Below, in pieces: positions 28,289 to 37,520 of a stretch of 64,000 bases of DNA. How positions within the stretch are numbered: position 1 is the stretch's first letter; each line of letters begins with the position of its first letter. A program made the position numbers and the translations under genes. Source of the stretch: Microvirga sp. TS319 (GTDB taxonomy: Bacteria > Pseudomonadota > Alphaproteobacteria > Rhizobiales > Beijerinckiaceae); the NCBI RefSeq assembly GCF_041276405.1, contig NZ_JBGGGT010000001.1, positions 417,501 through 481,500 on the forward strand, given 5' to 3'. Under the pieces are notes generated by a model that made no database searches, was not told the origin of the DNA, and was given only the letters and a program-made list of their open reading frames with translations.

Positions 28289-29335
28289 CTAAATCACTCG
28301 GATCTGCGGAGGGCCGGACTCCGCTCGACCGACGATCCGGGCGGATGGATAGCCGGCCTTGACGGTAAGTCCGACAATTTCTTCCGCCCTCTCCGGCGCG
28401 CAGGCGACGAGGAGACCGCCGGACGTTTGAGGATCCGTGAGAAGCTGCCTCTGCCAGAGCTCGAGGCCGTCGGGAAGCACGATAGAACCCCCGTAGCTGT
28501 CCCAGTTGCGGGTTGAAGCACCCGTGACGTAGCCTCCCTGGGCAAGCGACACGGCTTCGCGGAACAGAGGGAGGCGGGAGGAGTCGACGGTCAGGGTCAG
28601 TCCGGATCCGCGGGCCATTTCAAGGCCATGACCGAGAATGCCGAACCCCGTGACGTCCGTGACGGCGTGGACATCGGGATCCTGGGCAAGCTCGGCGCCG
28701 ATCCGATTCAGGAGAGTGACCGAATTCATCATTTCCGCATAGGCGTCGGTGGGAAGCGCGTCTTTCTTGAACGCAGCCGAATAGATGCCGACTCCTAGGG
28801 CTTTCGTTAGGATAAGCGCATCTCCGGCTTTCGCGCCGCTGTTCCGGCGGATCTCGCCGAGCTTTGCCGTCCCGACGACGGCGAGCCCGTAGACCGGTTC
28901 GGGACAGTCGATGGAATGGCCGCCGGCCACGGGAATTCCGGCTTCGGCGCAGATCGTCGCGCCGCCCCTAAGGATTTCGCGAACAGTCGCAGGTGCTATT
29001 TTGCCGAGGGGCATGCCGAGGATCGCAAGCGCCATGATCGGTCGGCCACCCATCGCATAAACGTCGGAAATGGCATTGGTCGCTGCGATGCGCCCGAAAT
29101 CGAAGGGATCATCCACCATTGGCATGAAGAAGTCCGTGGTCGCGATGATGCAGGTCTCCTCGTTCAACTGCCAGACGGCCGCATCGTCCGCCGTCTCGGT
29201 GCCGACCAGGAGTTCCCGAAATGGCCCTGCGGCGGGCTGCTCGGAGAGAAGCTGCTGGAGGACCGCCGGCGCCAGTTTACAGCCGCAGCCGCCGCCATGG
29301 GACAAATGACTGAGCCGAACATGCTGCATGTCCAT
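28289..29335 (-). CDS. selD: Selenide, water dikinase SelD (selenophosphate synthetase)
   Basis: Makes selenophosphate, the selenium donor for SelA, from selenide and ATP. The 348-residue length fits. The catalytic glycine-rich loop HGGGCGCKL places Cys at 17 and Lys at 20, the same positions as the catalytic pair in E. coli SelD; this is a Cys, not Sec, form. ATP/metal motifs include [20 protein letters not shown] and [16 protein letters not shown]. The ATG at 29335 is preceded by GGAGG. It is on the opposite strand to the fdn-sel operon, converging on it, so its transcription is independent. Confidence 0.96.
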   Translation of the reverse strand: MDMQHVRLSHLSHGGGCGCKLAPAVLQQLLSEQPAAGPFRELLVGTETADDAAVWQLNEETCIIATTDFFMPMVDDPFDFGRIAATNAISDVYAMGGRPIMALAILGMPLGKIAPATVREILRGGATICAEAGIPVAGGHSIDCPEPVYGLAVVGTAKLGEIRRNSGAKAGDALILTKALGVGIYSAAFKKDALPTDAYAEMMNSVTLLNRIGAELAQDPDVHAVTDVTGFGILGHGLEMARGSGLTLTVDSSRLPLFREAVSLAQGGYVTGASTRNWDSYGGSIVLPDGLELWQRQLLTDPQTSGGLLVACAPERAEEIVGLTVKAGYPSARIVGRAESGPPQIRVI

Positions 29336-29474
29336 CCAAATCCTCCGTTCCTCTGTCCATGGTCCCAGACCTTCGCGGATTATGCAAATCCCGGATCATG
29401 TCCACGATGACGAAGCCCTGGACGGTCACGGGACCGGTCGCGAATGAGACCGCCGCACTTGCGTCCGTCGCCTT

Positions 29475-29561
29475 CATGCCCGGCCCTGAGCCGGGTATCC
29501 ACGTCTTTGACCTGGTGCGATGCATGAAGACGTGGATGGCCGTGAACCAAGTGCGGCCATG
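29475..29561. repeat. Long dyad repeat element (REP-like)
   Basis: ATGCCCGGCCCTGAGCCGGG is followed by ATCCACGTCTT, a 15-20 base loop and AAGACGTGGAT. The outer arms ATGCCC.../...GCGGCCAT also pair imperfectly. This layout is a common interspersed hairpin repeat in rhizobial relatives. It is unrelated in sequence to the GCATCGGACG family. The gap 29336-29845 otherwise holds only the decayed repeat at 29577-29633. Confidence 0.6.
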
Positions 29562-29576
29562 ACAAGGAATGGTGAC

Positions 29577-29633
29577 AGCATCGGATTGAATCCCAAAAAG
29601 GGCAAATCCACTTCCCAAGTCCGAGACACTCGA
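29577..29633. repeat. Decayed copy of the palindromic repeat
   Basis: ACAGCATCGGATTGAATCCC...CCAAGTCCGAGACACTCGAG matches the GAGCATCGGATTCGATCC...CACGTCCGATGCTC module with several mismatches. Confidence 0.5.
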
Positions 29634-29845
29634 GATCCGGTGAGCTGGTTGCATGAGCCTCATGGAACTCGGCGCTGCCTTTTTGGGTTGGCTCGCTGGA
29701 GTTGTGACTCTACCACTTTGGAGGTACCCTTTCCGTTGACGGCCGACCCGGTTGATTCGATCCGAACGCGCAGAAGGCGCAGGATCTGAGAGTGGGCGAC
29801 GTTTGAACAATCTCCATGCCATAGGTTCGGAACGGCGCCCGTATC

Positions 29846-31051
29846 ATGAAGATCTTTCGAGTTATTTTGGGCGCGGTTCTGGTTCTTGGCGGACTTTATA
29901 TCGTCGTCGGTGAATACCTGTTGGGCACGAGCGCCGACGCCACAATCAACGCCCGCACGGCCGTCCTCCGAGCGCCCATTCAGGGAGTGGCCGAGTTCTC
30001 CGTACGGACTATCGGAGCACAAGTCTCTCCCGAAGAGGCCGTGGTACGCATCACGGATGAGCGGTTCGACACGGCCCGCCTGATCGACCTGGAACGGACT
30101 CGTTCCACGCTTGAGGCGGATCTGGCGCGGCTTCAGGCTCAATCCGCGGCGGTCAATGAAGCCCGCAAGGTTCTTCAGGAGCAGGCAACGAGCTACCAGG
30201 AAGGGCGCTTGCGTCAGATCCGGTCCCGCATCGCCGAAGCGCAGGCTGCCGTGAACTCGGCGGAGGCGCGGTTCCGCGAGGCGGAAAGTGCCTTGGACCG
30301 GACCCGGGAACTCAGTTCACGGGGAGTCCAGACTGCGATCACCCTTGACAAGGCCAAGGCGCAGTACGACGTGGCCCAACAGGATATCGCAAGCGCCCGC
30401 GAGCGCGTCAGCTATCTCTCAACGGAGCTCTCGTCGGCGCAGAACGGCGTCTTTATCGGCGATTCATACAATGACGCGCCGTTCTCGATTCAGCGCATCC
30501 GCGAGTTCGACCTTCGGCTGGCCGAGTTGAGCGCGGAGGCCGAGAACGTCAGGCGGCGGCTCGATCTCACCTCCGAACAGATTGCGGCAGAGCGGGTTCG
30601 CGTCAATCGCCTGACGGCCGCCGAACTCTCGATGCAGAGCCCGGGCATCGTCTGGAATTTTCTGGCCAGCAGCGGAGAGCACGTCAATCAGGGGCAGGAT
30701 CTCGTCCGGTTCGTCGACTGCTCCGCCGTCATGGTCACGACCAGCGTGAGCGAGCGGGTCTATTCCGGTCTCCGAGTCGGAATGCCGGCCCAGTTCAGGC
30801 TCAACGGTGACAGCCGGATCTTCGAGGGAACGATCACCCGCCTCGGCGGATCCGGAGCGGCTAGCCTCTATACCACACTTGCCATCGGCCCAAGCCCGGA
30901 GCACCTGACCCGCTTCGATGTCGCCCTGAGCGTTCCGGAGTTGACCAGCAATCCGGATCTTTCCTGCGCTGTCGGCCGTACCGGACGGATAGTCTTTTCC
31001 GGCGGCCCCCTCACGAGCCTCCGGCGGTCACTGACGAATTTCGGCTTCTAG
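29846..31051 (+). CDS. HlyD/MFP-family periplasmic adaptor of an exopolysaccharide operon
   Basis: A 401-residue membrane-fusion protein. It has a single N-terminal membrane helix (ILGAVLVLGGLYIVVGEYLL), a biotinyl-lipoyl-like half (LRAPIQGVAEF), a long coiled coil near residues 80-260 (TRSTLEADLARLQAQSAAV and onward), the second lipoyl half (SPGIVWNFLASSGEHVNQG) and a C-terminal beta-barrel. Proteins of this shape pair with polysaccharide synthases (Alg44-like) as well as with ABC exporters. The stop codon abuts the start of the GT2 synthase gene (31051/31052), indicating an operon in which the adaptor probably bridges the synthase to the periplasm. Confidence 0.82.
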   Translation: MKIFRVILGAVLVLGGLYIVVGEYLLGTSADATINARTAVLRAPIQGVAEFSVRTIGAQVSPEEAVVRITDERFDTARLIDLERTRSTLEADLARLQAQSAAVNEARKVLQEQATSYQEGRLRQIRSRIAEAQAAVNSAEARFREAESALDRTRELSSRGVQTAITLDKAKAQYDVAQQDIASARERVSYLSTELSSAQNGVFIGDSYNDAPFSIQRIREFDLRLAELSAEAENVRRRLDLTSEQIAAERVRVNRLTAAELSMQSPGIVWNFLASSGEHVNQGQDLVRFVDCSAVMVTTSVSERVYSGLRVGMPAQFRLNGDSRIFEGTITRLGGSGAASLYTTLAIGPSPEHLTRFDVALSVPELTSNPDLSCAVGRTGRIVFSGGPLTSLRRSLTNFGF

Positions 31052-33022
31052 ATGCTCGTCCTGGACCAAGACCTGTCGAGCTTTGCCGGCCTCGCCATCG
31101 TGGCCGGGCTCGCCCTGCTGCTTCTGCCGAATGCGACTCCGAAGGTCGGCTGGATCCGAATCCTTCTGCTGAGCCTCACGATCTTCCTTGGTTGGCGCTA
31201 CATGCTGTGGCGGATCACGGAAACCGTGCCGGGCAACGGGCTGACGACGGACTCGGTCGTGGGCTCGATCTTCGTGGCTATCGAAGCCCTGTCGCTGGTG
31301 TCGTCCACGCTGGCCTACCTGGTTCTCATGCGGCGCAAGGAGCGCCACGAGGAAGCCGACCGCAACCTGGGCTGGTGGGGGAGCGCTCCGCCGCGGGTCG
31401 ATCTCTATATCGCGACCTACAACGAGGAACTCGAGGTTCTGGAGCGAACGCTCGCGGGCGCGCAAGCGCTGGATTACCCCAATCTGCGCGTCTTCGTTCT
31501 CGATGACGGACGCCGCGAATGGCTGACCGAGGCCTGCCGCCGCTACGGGGCTGAGCACAGGACACGGCCGACGAACGATCACGCGAAGGCGGGCAACATC
31601 AACTATACCCTGGATCAGCGCCTGAAGGAGGACGATGCTCCGGATTTCGTGGCGGTCCTCGACGCGGACTTCGTCCCACACCGCAATTTCGTCCGCCGCG
31701 CCGTTGCGCTGTTCCATGATCCCAAGGTCGGCCTTGTCCAGACGCCGCAGCACTTCTTCAACCCGGACCCGATTCAGCACAATCTCTATATTGCGTCCTC
31801 CTATCCGGACGAGCAGCGCTTCTTCTTCGATCATCTTGAGCCAGCGCGGGACGCCTGGGGCGTGGCCGTCTGCTGCGGGACCTCCTCGATGGTTCGCGTC
31901 TCGGCGCTCCGCGAGATCGGCGGTTTGCCGACCGATAGCGTGACGGAGGACTTCCTCCTGAGCATCCGGCTGGATAGCCATGGCTACCGGACCGTCTACC
32001 TCAACGAGGCGCTGACCGAAGGTCTCGCTCCGGAAGGCCTGCACGAATATGTCGTGCAGCGCGGACGCTGGTGTCTGGGGATGATGCAGATCGTACGCAA
32101 CGTCTACAACCCCCTCGGCTTCAACAACCTTCGATTCATGCAGCGTCTGAGCCTTCTCGACTCGGTGCTGTTCTGGACGACGACGTTCCCGTTCCGCCTG
32201 ACCGCGCTCGTCTGTCCGCTGCTCTACTGGTTCTTCGGCATCGTGGTCGTCAACGCCTCCGTGCCGGATCTCATCTCCTACTACCTTCCGTACTACGCCG
32301 CCGTCCTCATCTCTCTGAACTGGATTTCGGGCGGTCTGATCTGGCCTGTGCTCAACGACGTCTCTCAGCTCATTGCCGCATGGCCGATCACCCGCGCGGT
32401 CGCAATGGGCCTGCTGACCAAGGGGCCGCACAAGTTCCGGGTCACCGCCAAAGGCGGCGACCGGACCAGGACAATCGTGCAATGGCCGATGATGAAGCCG
32501 TTTGCCGTTCTCTTCGCGCTGACCGTGCTGGGTCTCGTCCTGCCGTTGCTCTTTCCGGAACATTTCGGCCATGTGGCGAAGGCCGGGGACGGCATCCGGA
32601 TCATCCTGTTCTGGACGCTGTACAACCTGCTGGTGCTCACCGTCACCATGCTGGTCTGCGTCGAACGCCCTCGCGTCAACCGGCCTCAGCGCGATTCCGT
32701 CGAGATGGCCCTTCTGTCGGTCGGCATGCAACGGTTCTCGTCATGGGTGCTTGAGCTGGGCGTCGATCATGCACGGGTTCGGGGCGTGTCGCACCTTCCA
32801 GTAGGCGTCATGGGGACAATCACTCTGGCCGAGGTGGGCGATGTCGCCATCCGCGTCTCAGCGGAGACGAGCGACGGCTACCATCTTTCCCTGCGCCCGA
32901 CACCTGAGCAGCGCGACGGGATTCTGCGCAAGCTCCACACGGCCGATGTCAGGCCAGGGGCCGGCCGGGGAGATATTCCTGAAATGGTTCGAGGCTGGAT
33001 GCGGAGCCTGGTGTCTCGATAG
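31052..33022 (+). CDS. BcsA-like processive GT2 polysaccharide synthase
   Basis: Inner-membrane beta-glycan synthase of 656 residues. Two N-terminal helices precede a GT2 domain with the motifs of processive synthases: FVLDDGRR near 148, LDADFVPH near 203, SVTEDFLL near 296 (catalytic TED) and VQRGRWCLGM near 336 (QxxRW). Further helices follow and a C-terminal region near 550-640 has the size and place of a PilZ domain. Its c-di-GMP motif is weak: an Arg-rich RPRVNRPQR segment, then HARVRG instead of DxSxxG. The product could be cellulose-like or another glycan. No bcsB, bcsZ or bcsC is adjacent, so this is not a standard cellulose operon. Confidence 0.88.
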   Translation: MLVLDQDLSSFAGLAIVAGLALLLLPNATPKVGWIRILLLSLTIFLGWRYMLWRITETVPGNGLTTDSVVGSIFVAIEALSLVSSTLAYLVLMRRKERHEEADRNLGWWGSAPPRVDLYIATYNEELEVLERTLAGAQALDYPNLRVFVLDDGRREWLTEACRRYGAEHRTRPTNDHAKAGNINYTLDQRLKEDDAPDFVAVLDADFVPHRNFVRRAVALFHDPKVGLVQTPQHFFNPDPIQHNLYIASSYPDEQRFFFDHLEPARDAWGVAVCCGTSSMVRVSALREIGGLPTDSVTEDFLLSIRLDSHGYRTVYLNEALTEGLAPEGLHEYVVQRGRWCLGMMQIVRNVYNPLGFNNLRFMQRLSLLDSVLFWTTTFPFRLTALVCPLLYWFFGIVVVNASVPDLISYYLPYYAAVLISLNWISGGLIWPVLNDVSQLIAAWPITRAVAMGLLTKGPHKFRVTAKGGDRTRTIVQWPMMKPFAVLFALTVLGLVLPLLFPEHFGHVAKAGDGIRIILFWTLYNLLVLTVTMLVCVERPRVNRPQRDSVEMALLSVGMQRFSSWVLELGVDHARVRGVSHLPVGVMGTITLAEVGDVAIRVSAETSDGYHLSLRPTPEQRDGILRKLHTADVRPGAGRGDIPEMVRGWMRSLVSR

Positions 33023-33045
33023 GCGTGAAGCAAGGGAGTGCGAAC

Positions 33046-34161
33046 ATGCGCGTTGGGTTGAAAACACTTGTGTTCGTGATCGGCGCCTTGCTGATGCTCG
33101 CGCCAGCCATCGTGGCCGGCATGATGTTTACGGATGCCATGCAGAGACGGGCGGAAACGGCGAATGCCGCTCGTCTGCGGGTCCTCGGAGACATCGCGGC
33201 CAATCAACTCGGACGGCAGATGTATCGCCTCTGGCAAGATGTCGAAGGCATGTCGCGCATCGCCAATATGGGGGATCCCGAGGAGGCCCGCCGTCAGCTG
33301 ACCTTGCTGAGCAGCGTCGATCGACGCTATACCTGGATCGGGGTGGCCGATGTCACGGGAAAGGTGATCGCCGCGTCACAGGGGATGCTCGAAGGGGCGA
33401 GCGTCGCCGAGAGACCTTGGTTTCGCCGGGGTCTCAACGGCCCGGCAGCGACCGACGTACACGAGGCCTTGCTTCTCGAAAAACTTCTCCCCGCGACCCC
33501 AGAGCCGCGTCGCTTCGTGGATTTCTCGGCTCCGATCAAGAACGCGCAGGCAGGCACGACGGGTGTGATCGGCGCCCATTTCGATTGGGCCCTAGTCAAG
33601 GATGGACTTCACGCTTTCAGAGGGCAGGGGGTCGAACTCCTCCTCGTTTCGCGAGACCGTGCAGTCTTGTCGGGCCCCTCCAATCTCGAGGGAACGACTT
33701 TGTCGGTCGGATCGGCAGTCGCAGCCGGGCAGGGCGCTTCCATCTCGCTCCGCGAGCGGTGGGGTGATGGGAAGAACTATATGACGGTAGTCGTCCCGGT
33801 GGTCTGGGAGGACATGCCCGGCTTCGGCTGGAGCGTCATCGTGCGGGCTGATACAAACACGGTGCTCGATCCGATCCGATCCATTGCGCGGGCCTTCTGG
33901 ACCATACTCGGTGCAGGCGTCCTCGTGGGCTTGGTTCTGCTGTATCTGTTCGCGGCTTGGCTCGCCAAGCCGCTCCAGCGTCTGGTGACGGCCGGGGAGG
34001 CGCTCGCCAGCGGCCGATCCGATCAGCCGCCACACGATGAGACCCGCTATGAGGAGGCAACGCGCTTGAGCGCTGCGCTCGTGCGGCTTCAGACCCACTC
34101 CGTCAGACCTTATCAACCCTCGCGGACCAAGGCCGACAAGACGTCAATGTCCACGTCCTGA
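33046..34161 (+). CDS. Cache-HAMP membrane sensor lacking an output domain
   Basis: A 371-residue protein with an N-terminal helix (LVFVIGALLMLAPAIVAGMMF), a large periplasmic dCache-type sensor of about 250 residues (VDRRYTWIGVADVTGKVIAA is the typical core), a second helix (ILGAGVLVGLVLLYLFAAWL) and a HAMP domain starting AKPLQRLVTAGEALASG. It ends about 30 residues after the HAMP. There is no MCP, kinase, GGDEF or EAL domain. The ATG at 33046 has AAGGGAG upstream, 23 bases after the synthase stop, so it belongs to the same operon. It may transmit a periplasmic signal directly to the synthase, which is inference. Confidence 0.82.
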   Translation: MRVGLKTLVFVIGALLMLAPAIVAGMMFTDAMQRRAETANAARLRVLGDIAANQLGRQMYRLWQDVEGMSRIANMGDPEEARRQLTLLSSVDRRYTWIGVADVTGKVIAASQGMLEGASVAERPWFRRGLNGPAATDVHEALLLEKLLPATPEPRRFVDFSAPIKNAQAGTTGVIGAHFDWALVKDGLHAFRGQGVELLLVSRDRAVLSGPSNLEGTTLSVGSAVAAGQGASISLRERWGDGKNYMTVVVPVVWEDMPGFGWSVIVRADTNTVLDPIRSIARAFWTILGAGVLVGLVLLYLFAAWLAKPLQRLVTAGEALASGRSDQPPHDETRYEEATRLSAALVRLQTHSVRPYQPSRTKADKTSMSTS

Positions 34162-34332
34162 GCCAGCGCTCACCTTCCAGGCGGCTCCGTTGCTGTTCGC
34201 GTCTCGAGATCTGAACTGTGATGCAGCTAGGATCCTCCGGGACATGACGGTCTATGGACAGGCGCCAGCCGTCCAGCATAGCTTAGCAAATATTCTCAAT
34301 CGGCAAGGCGGTTTCCGACCAGGGAGGTTTGA

Positions 34333-35265
34333 ATGAGGCGATCCGAGAAAGTCATCATCAGCTGCGCGATAACCGGATCCATCCATACTCCAAGCATGTC
34401 GCCTCACTTACCGGTGACGCCGCAGCAGATCGCCGAGAGCGCCATCGCGGCGGCGGAAGCCGGTGCTGCGATCCTTCACCTGCACGCCCGAGACCCGCAG
34501 ACCGGTCGCCCGACGCAGAGCCCCGAAGTGTTCAGGCAGTTCCTGCCGGCCATCAAGGAGGGCTGCGACGCCATCGTGAACATCACCACCGGCGGAGGGC
34601 TCGGAATGTCACTCGATGAGCGTCTCGCCGCAGCAAAATGGGCGCAGCCCGAGATCGCATCCATGAATATGGGCTCCTTCAATTTCAACATCTCCGGTGC
34701 GGGCGCACGCGTCGGGTCGTTCAAGAACGACTGGGAGAAGCCCTATCTTGAGATGACGAAAGATTTCATCCTCTCCAATACGTTCGCGCAGATCGAGCGG
34801 GGGATGACCGAACTTGGTGCGCTCGGAACTCGCTTTGAATTCGAGTGCTACGATGTCGGCCATCTCTATAATCTCGCCCATTTCGCCGACCGCGGGCTCG
34901 TGCAGCCGCCCTTCTTCGTACAGTCCATTTTCGGGATCCTCGGCGGCATCGGTCCGGAGCCGGAGAACCTGATGCACATGAAGGCGACGGCCGACCGCCT
35001 TTTCGGAAACGACTATTATCTCTCCATTCTTGCCGCTGGCCGCCATCAACTGCCGTTCGTGACCATGGGCTCCATCCTCGGCGGTCATGTGCGGGTGGGC
35101 CTGGAAGACAATCTTTATCTGGGCAAGGGCGAACTCGCGCCGTCCAATGCCGATCAGGTCCGCAAGATCCGCCGCATCCTCGAGGAGCTTTCCCTCACTA
35201 TCGCCACACCCGACGACGCGCGCCGCATGCTCCAGACCAAGGGACCTGACAACACCGCTTTCTGA
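34333..35265 (+). CDS. BKACE-family beta-keto acid cleavage enzyme (DUF849)
   Basis: Zinc-dependent enzyme that condenses a beta-keto acid with acetyl-CoA to give acetoacetate and a new acyl-CoA (the Kce type acts on 3-keto-5-aminohexanoate). The 310-residue TIM-barrel sequence has the zinc-site HLHARDPQTG near residue 49, VNITTGGG near 79, SMNMGSFNF near 112 and FECYDVGHLYN near 170. The ATG at 34333 follows GGGAGG. Substrate specificity cannot be read from sequence. The adjacent binding-protein and SDR genes suggest use of an imported organic acid. Confidence 0.9.
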   Translation: MRRSEKVIISCAITGSIHTPSMSPHLPVTPQQIAESAIAAAEAGAAILHLHARDPQTGRPTQSPEVFRQFLPAIKEGCDAIVNITTGGGLGMSLDERLAAAKWAQPEIASMNMGSFNFNISGAGARVGSFKNDWEKPYLEMTKDFILSNTFAQIERGMTELGALGTRFEFECYDVGHLYNLAHFADRGLVQPPFFVQSIFGILGGIGPEPENLMHMKATADRLFGNDYYLSILAAGRHQLPFVTMGSILGGHVRVGLEDNLYLGKGELAPSNADQVRKIRRILEELSLTIATPDDARRMLQTKGPDNTAF

Positions 35266-35429
35266 GTGGGGTCGATAGACCACCTTGCCAGTGAGCTGTC
35301 ACCGAAGTGCTGTGTCCTGTGACGGTCTTCGGGTGCCGCTTCGGACAAGAGAAAAGCAGGCTTGTGGCCTGTGCTTTTCAAGCGTTCACAGGAATGCCTA
35401 AGATGGACGTTCCAAACAGGGAGGAAATA

Positions 35430-36629
35430 ATGAAGACGGGCTATGTTCTCAGCGCTCTGGTCGCGATGGTCATGACAGGAGGGGCACAGGCGCAAACCTC
35501 GGTCAAGCTGGGCGTCCTAAACGACCGTTCCGGCGTTTATTCCGAGCTGACCGGCGAAGGATCCGTGATCGCGGCCCGCATGGCCGCTGAAGATTTCAAA
35601 GCGGCCGAGAAGGGCATCAAGGTCGACATCGTCGCGGCGGATCACCAGAACAAGCCGGATATCGGCGCCAGCATCGCACGGCAATGGTACGATCAGGAGG
35701 GGGTCGACGTCATCCTCGACGTTCCGACTTCCTCGGTCGCGCTCGCCGTGAACGGCATTGCCCGCGAGAAGAACAAGATCCTGATCAATTCGGGCGGCGG
35801 CACCTCGGATCTGACCGGATCTCAATGCTCGCCCAACACCGTTCACTGGACCTACGACACCTGGGCGCTTGCGAACGGGACCGGCGGTGCCATGGTGAAG
35901 CGGGGAGAAAACACGTGGTTCTTCGTCACGGCGGACTATGCCTTCGGGCATGCCCTGGAGCGTGACACTGCGGCCCTGGTGACCAAGGCGGGCGGTAAGG
36001 TCGTCGGCACGGTTCGGCATCCTTTCCCGGGCCAAGACTTCGCATCCTTCCTGCTGCAGGCTCAATCCTCGGGCGCCAAGGTCATCGGGCTTGCCAATGC
36101 GGGTGGTGACTTCACCAATACGATGAAGCAGGCGGCGGAGTTCGGAATCGTCCAGGGCGGCCAGAGCCTCGCCGGACTTCTCGTCTTCATCACGGATATT
36201 CACGCTCTCGGTCTTCAGGTGGCTCAGGGTCTCGTGCTGACCGAGGCATTCTACTGGGATCAGAACGAAGAGACCCGGGCTTGGTCGAAGCGCTTCGCCG
36301 ACAGGAACGGGGGCAAGATGCCGACCATGGTCCATGCGGGCGTCTATGCCGGCGCACTCCATTACCTCAAGGCCGTCGAAGCCCTGAAGGGTAAGGAAAC
36401 CGCGAGCGTCATGTCCAAGATGAAGGAGATGCCCACCGACGATCCGCTGTTCGGCAAGGGCATGATCCGTCAGGACGGCCGCAAGGTCCATGACATGTAT
36501 CTGTTCGAGGTCAAGAAGCCGGCCGAGTCGAAAGGTCCCTGGGATCTCTACAAGCAGCTTGCCACGATCCCAGCCGATCAGGCCTTCCGGCCTCTCAACG
36601 AAGGCGGCTGTCCCCTCGTGAAGGGTTGA
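35430..36629 (+). CDS. LivK-like periplasmic substrate-binding protein
   Basis: Type I periplasmic binding protein of the branched-chain amino acid/amide ABC family, 399 residues. Signal peptide MKTGYVLSALVAMVMTGGAQA; the mature protein opens SVKLGVLNDRSGVYSELTG, typical of the family. The ATG at 35430 is preceded by GGGAGGAAATA; the longer frame to 35307 is not used. Members of this subgroup often bind aromatic or small organic acids. No ABC permease or ATPase gene is adjacent, so it must work with a transporter encoded elsewhere. A strong terminator follows. Confidence 0.88.
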   Translation: MKTGYVLSALVAMVMTGGAQAQTSVKLGVLNDRSGVYSELTGEGSVIAARMAAEDFKAAEKGIKVDIVAADHQNKPDIGASIARQWYDQEGVDVILDVPTSSVALAVNGIAREKNKILINSGGGTSDLTGSQCSPNTVHWTYDTWALANGTGGAMVKRGENTWFFVTADYAFGHALERDTAALVTKAGGKVVGTVRHPFPGQDFASFLLQAQSSGAKVIGLANAGGDFTNTMKQAAEFGIVQGGQSLAGLLVFITDIHALGLQVAQGLVLTEAFYWDQNEETRAWSKRFADRNGGKMPTMVHAGVYAGALHYLKAVEALKGKETASVMSKMKEMPTDDPLFGKGMIRQDGRKVHDMYLFEVKKPAESKGPWDLYKQLATIPADQAFRPLNEGGCPLVKG

Positions 36630-36643
36630 TCGCAACCGAAGCC

Positions 36644-36677
36644 GATAGGGCCAGATCAGCCTGGCCCTATCTCTTTT
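36644..36677 (+). terminator. Rho-independent terminator after the binding-protein gene
   Basis: GATAGGGCCAG, loop ATCAGC, CTGGCCCTATC: a perfect 11-bp stem followed by TCTTTT, 15 bases after the stop codon. The best intrinsic terminator in the window. Confidence 0.9.
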
Positions 36678-36735
36678 GCGGGTTGATTCAAGAACGGCCG
36701 CCAGGAGGCCTGTTCAGGGATGGGAAGGGACGGCA

Positions 36736-37512
36736 ATGGACTTGGACATTCGAGGTTTGCGCGTTCTCGTGACGGCGGGAGCTGCCGGCATTGGCCTGGA
36801 AATCGCCAGAAGCTTTGTCCGTGAGGGCGCGAAGGTTCATGTGTGTGACGTCGACAACGCGGCGCTCGCCGCGCTGGCGGCGAGCGATCCGGATATCACA
36901 CGTTCCCACGCCGACGTTGCGAGCCGGTCGGATGTGAGTCGCCTTTTCGACGAAGCTCTTTCCGCTCTCGGCGGGTTGGATGTTCTCGTGAACAATGCCG
37001 GGGTCGCGGGACCAACGGCGCGGGTGGATGAGGTCGATCCCGAGGACTGGGATCGAACGCTTCAGGTCAACATCACGGGACAGTTCAACTGCGCCCGTCT
37101 TGCAGTCCCGCATCTGCGCGAGAGTAAGAACGCGTCCATCATCAATCTTTCATCCGCGGCAGGCCGTTTCGGCTTTCCCCTTCGCTCCCCCTACTCTGCG
37201 TCGAAATGGGCAGCGGTGGGCTTCACGAAAACCCTCGCCATAGAGCTGGGGCCGCTCGGGATCCGGGTCAATGCTATCCTTCCCGGTGTTGTGGAAGGCG
37301 AGCGGATCCGCCGCGTGATCGGGAGCAAGGCTCAGGTACGTGGGATCAGCTACGAGGAGATGGAGGACGAGTTCCTTCGGAACGTCTCCTTGAAAGCCGC
37401 CGTGGCGCCGCAGCAGATTGCCGATCAGATCGTCTTTCTGTGTTCACCGCGCGGACGGACGATCTCGGGTCAGGCTATCGCAATCGACGGCGATACCCAG
37501 TCCCTTGCATGA
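36736..37512 (+). CDS. SDR-family oxidoreductase
   Basis: Classical short-chain dehydrogenase of 258 residues. The cofactor loop is TAGAAGIG (the usual first Gly of TGxxxGIG is Ala). NNAG, the catalytic Ser in INLSSAAG, and YSASK are all present near residues 90, 140 and 155. A start at 36736 gives the typical MDLDIRGLRVLVTAG opening, with GGGAAGGGA upstream. It follows the BKACE and binding-protein genes but lies after a strong terminator, so it must have its own promoter or depend on read-through. It may process a hydroxy or keto acid of the same pathway; the substrate is unknown. Confidence 0.88.
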   Translation: MDLDIRGLRVLVTAGAAGIGLEIARSFVREGAKVHVCDVDNAALAALAASDPDITRSHADVASRSDVSRLFDEALSALGGLDVLVNNAGVAGPTARVDEVDPEDWDRTLQVNITGQFNCARLAVPHLRESKNASIINLSSAAGRFGFPLRSPYSASKWAAVGFTKTLAIELGPLGIRVNAILPGVVEGERIRRVIGSKAQVRGISYEEMEDEFLRNVSLKAAVAPQQIADQIVFLCSPRGRTISGQAIAIDGDTQSLA

Positions 37513-37520
37513 CTTTCACC

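Noticed and set aside
31028..32731. 567-codon minus-strand frame opposite the GT2 synthase
   Set aside because: Antisense shadow; rich in His, Gln and Arg as expected for a complementary frame, no recognisable family.
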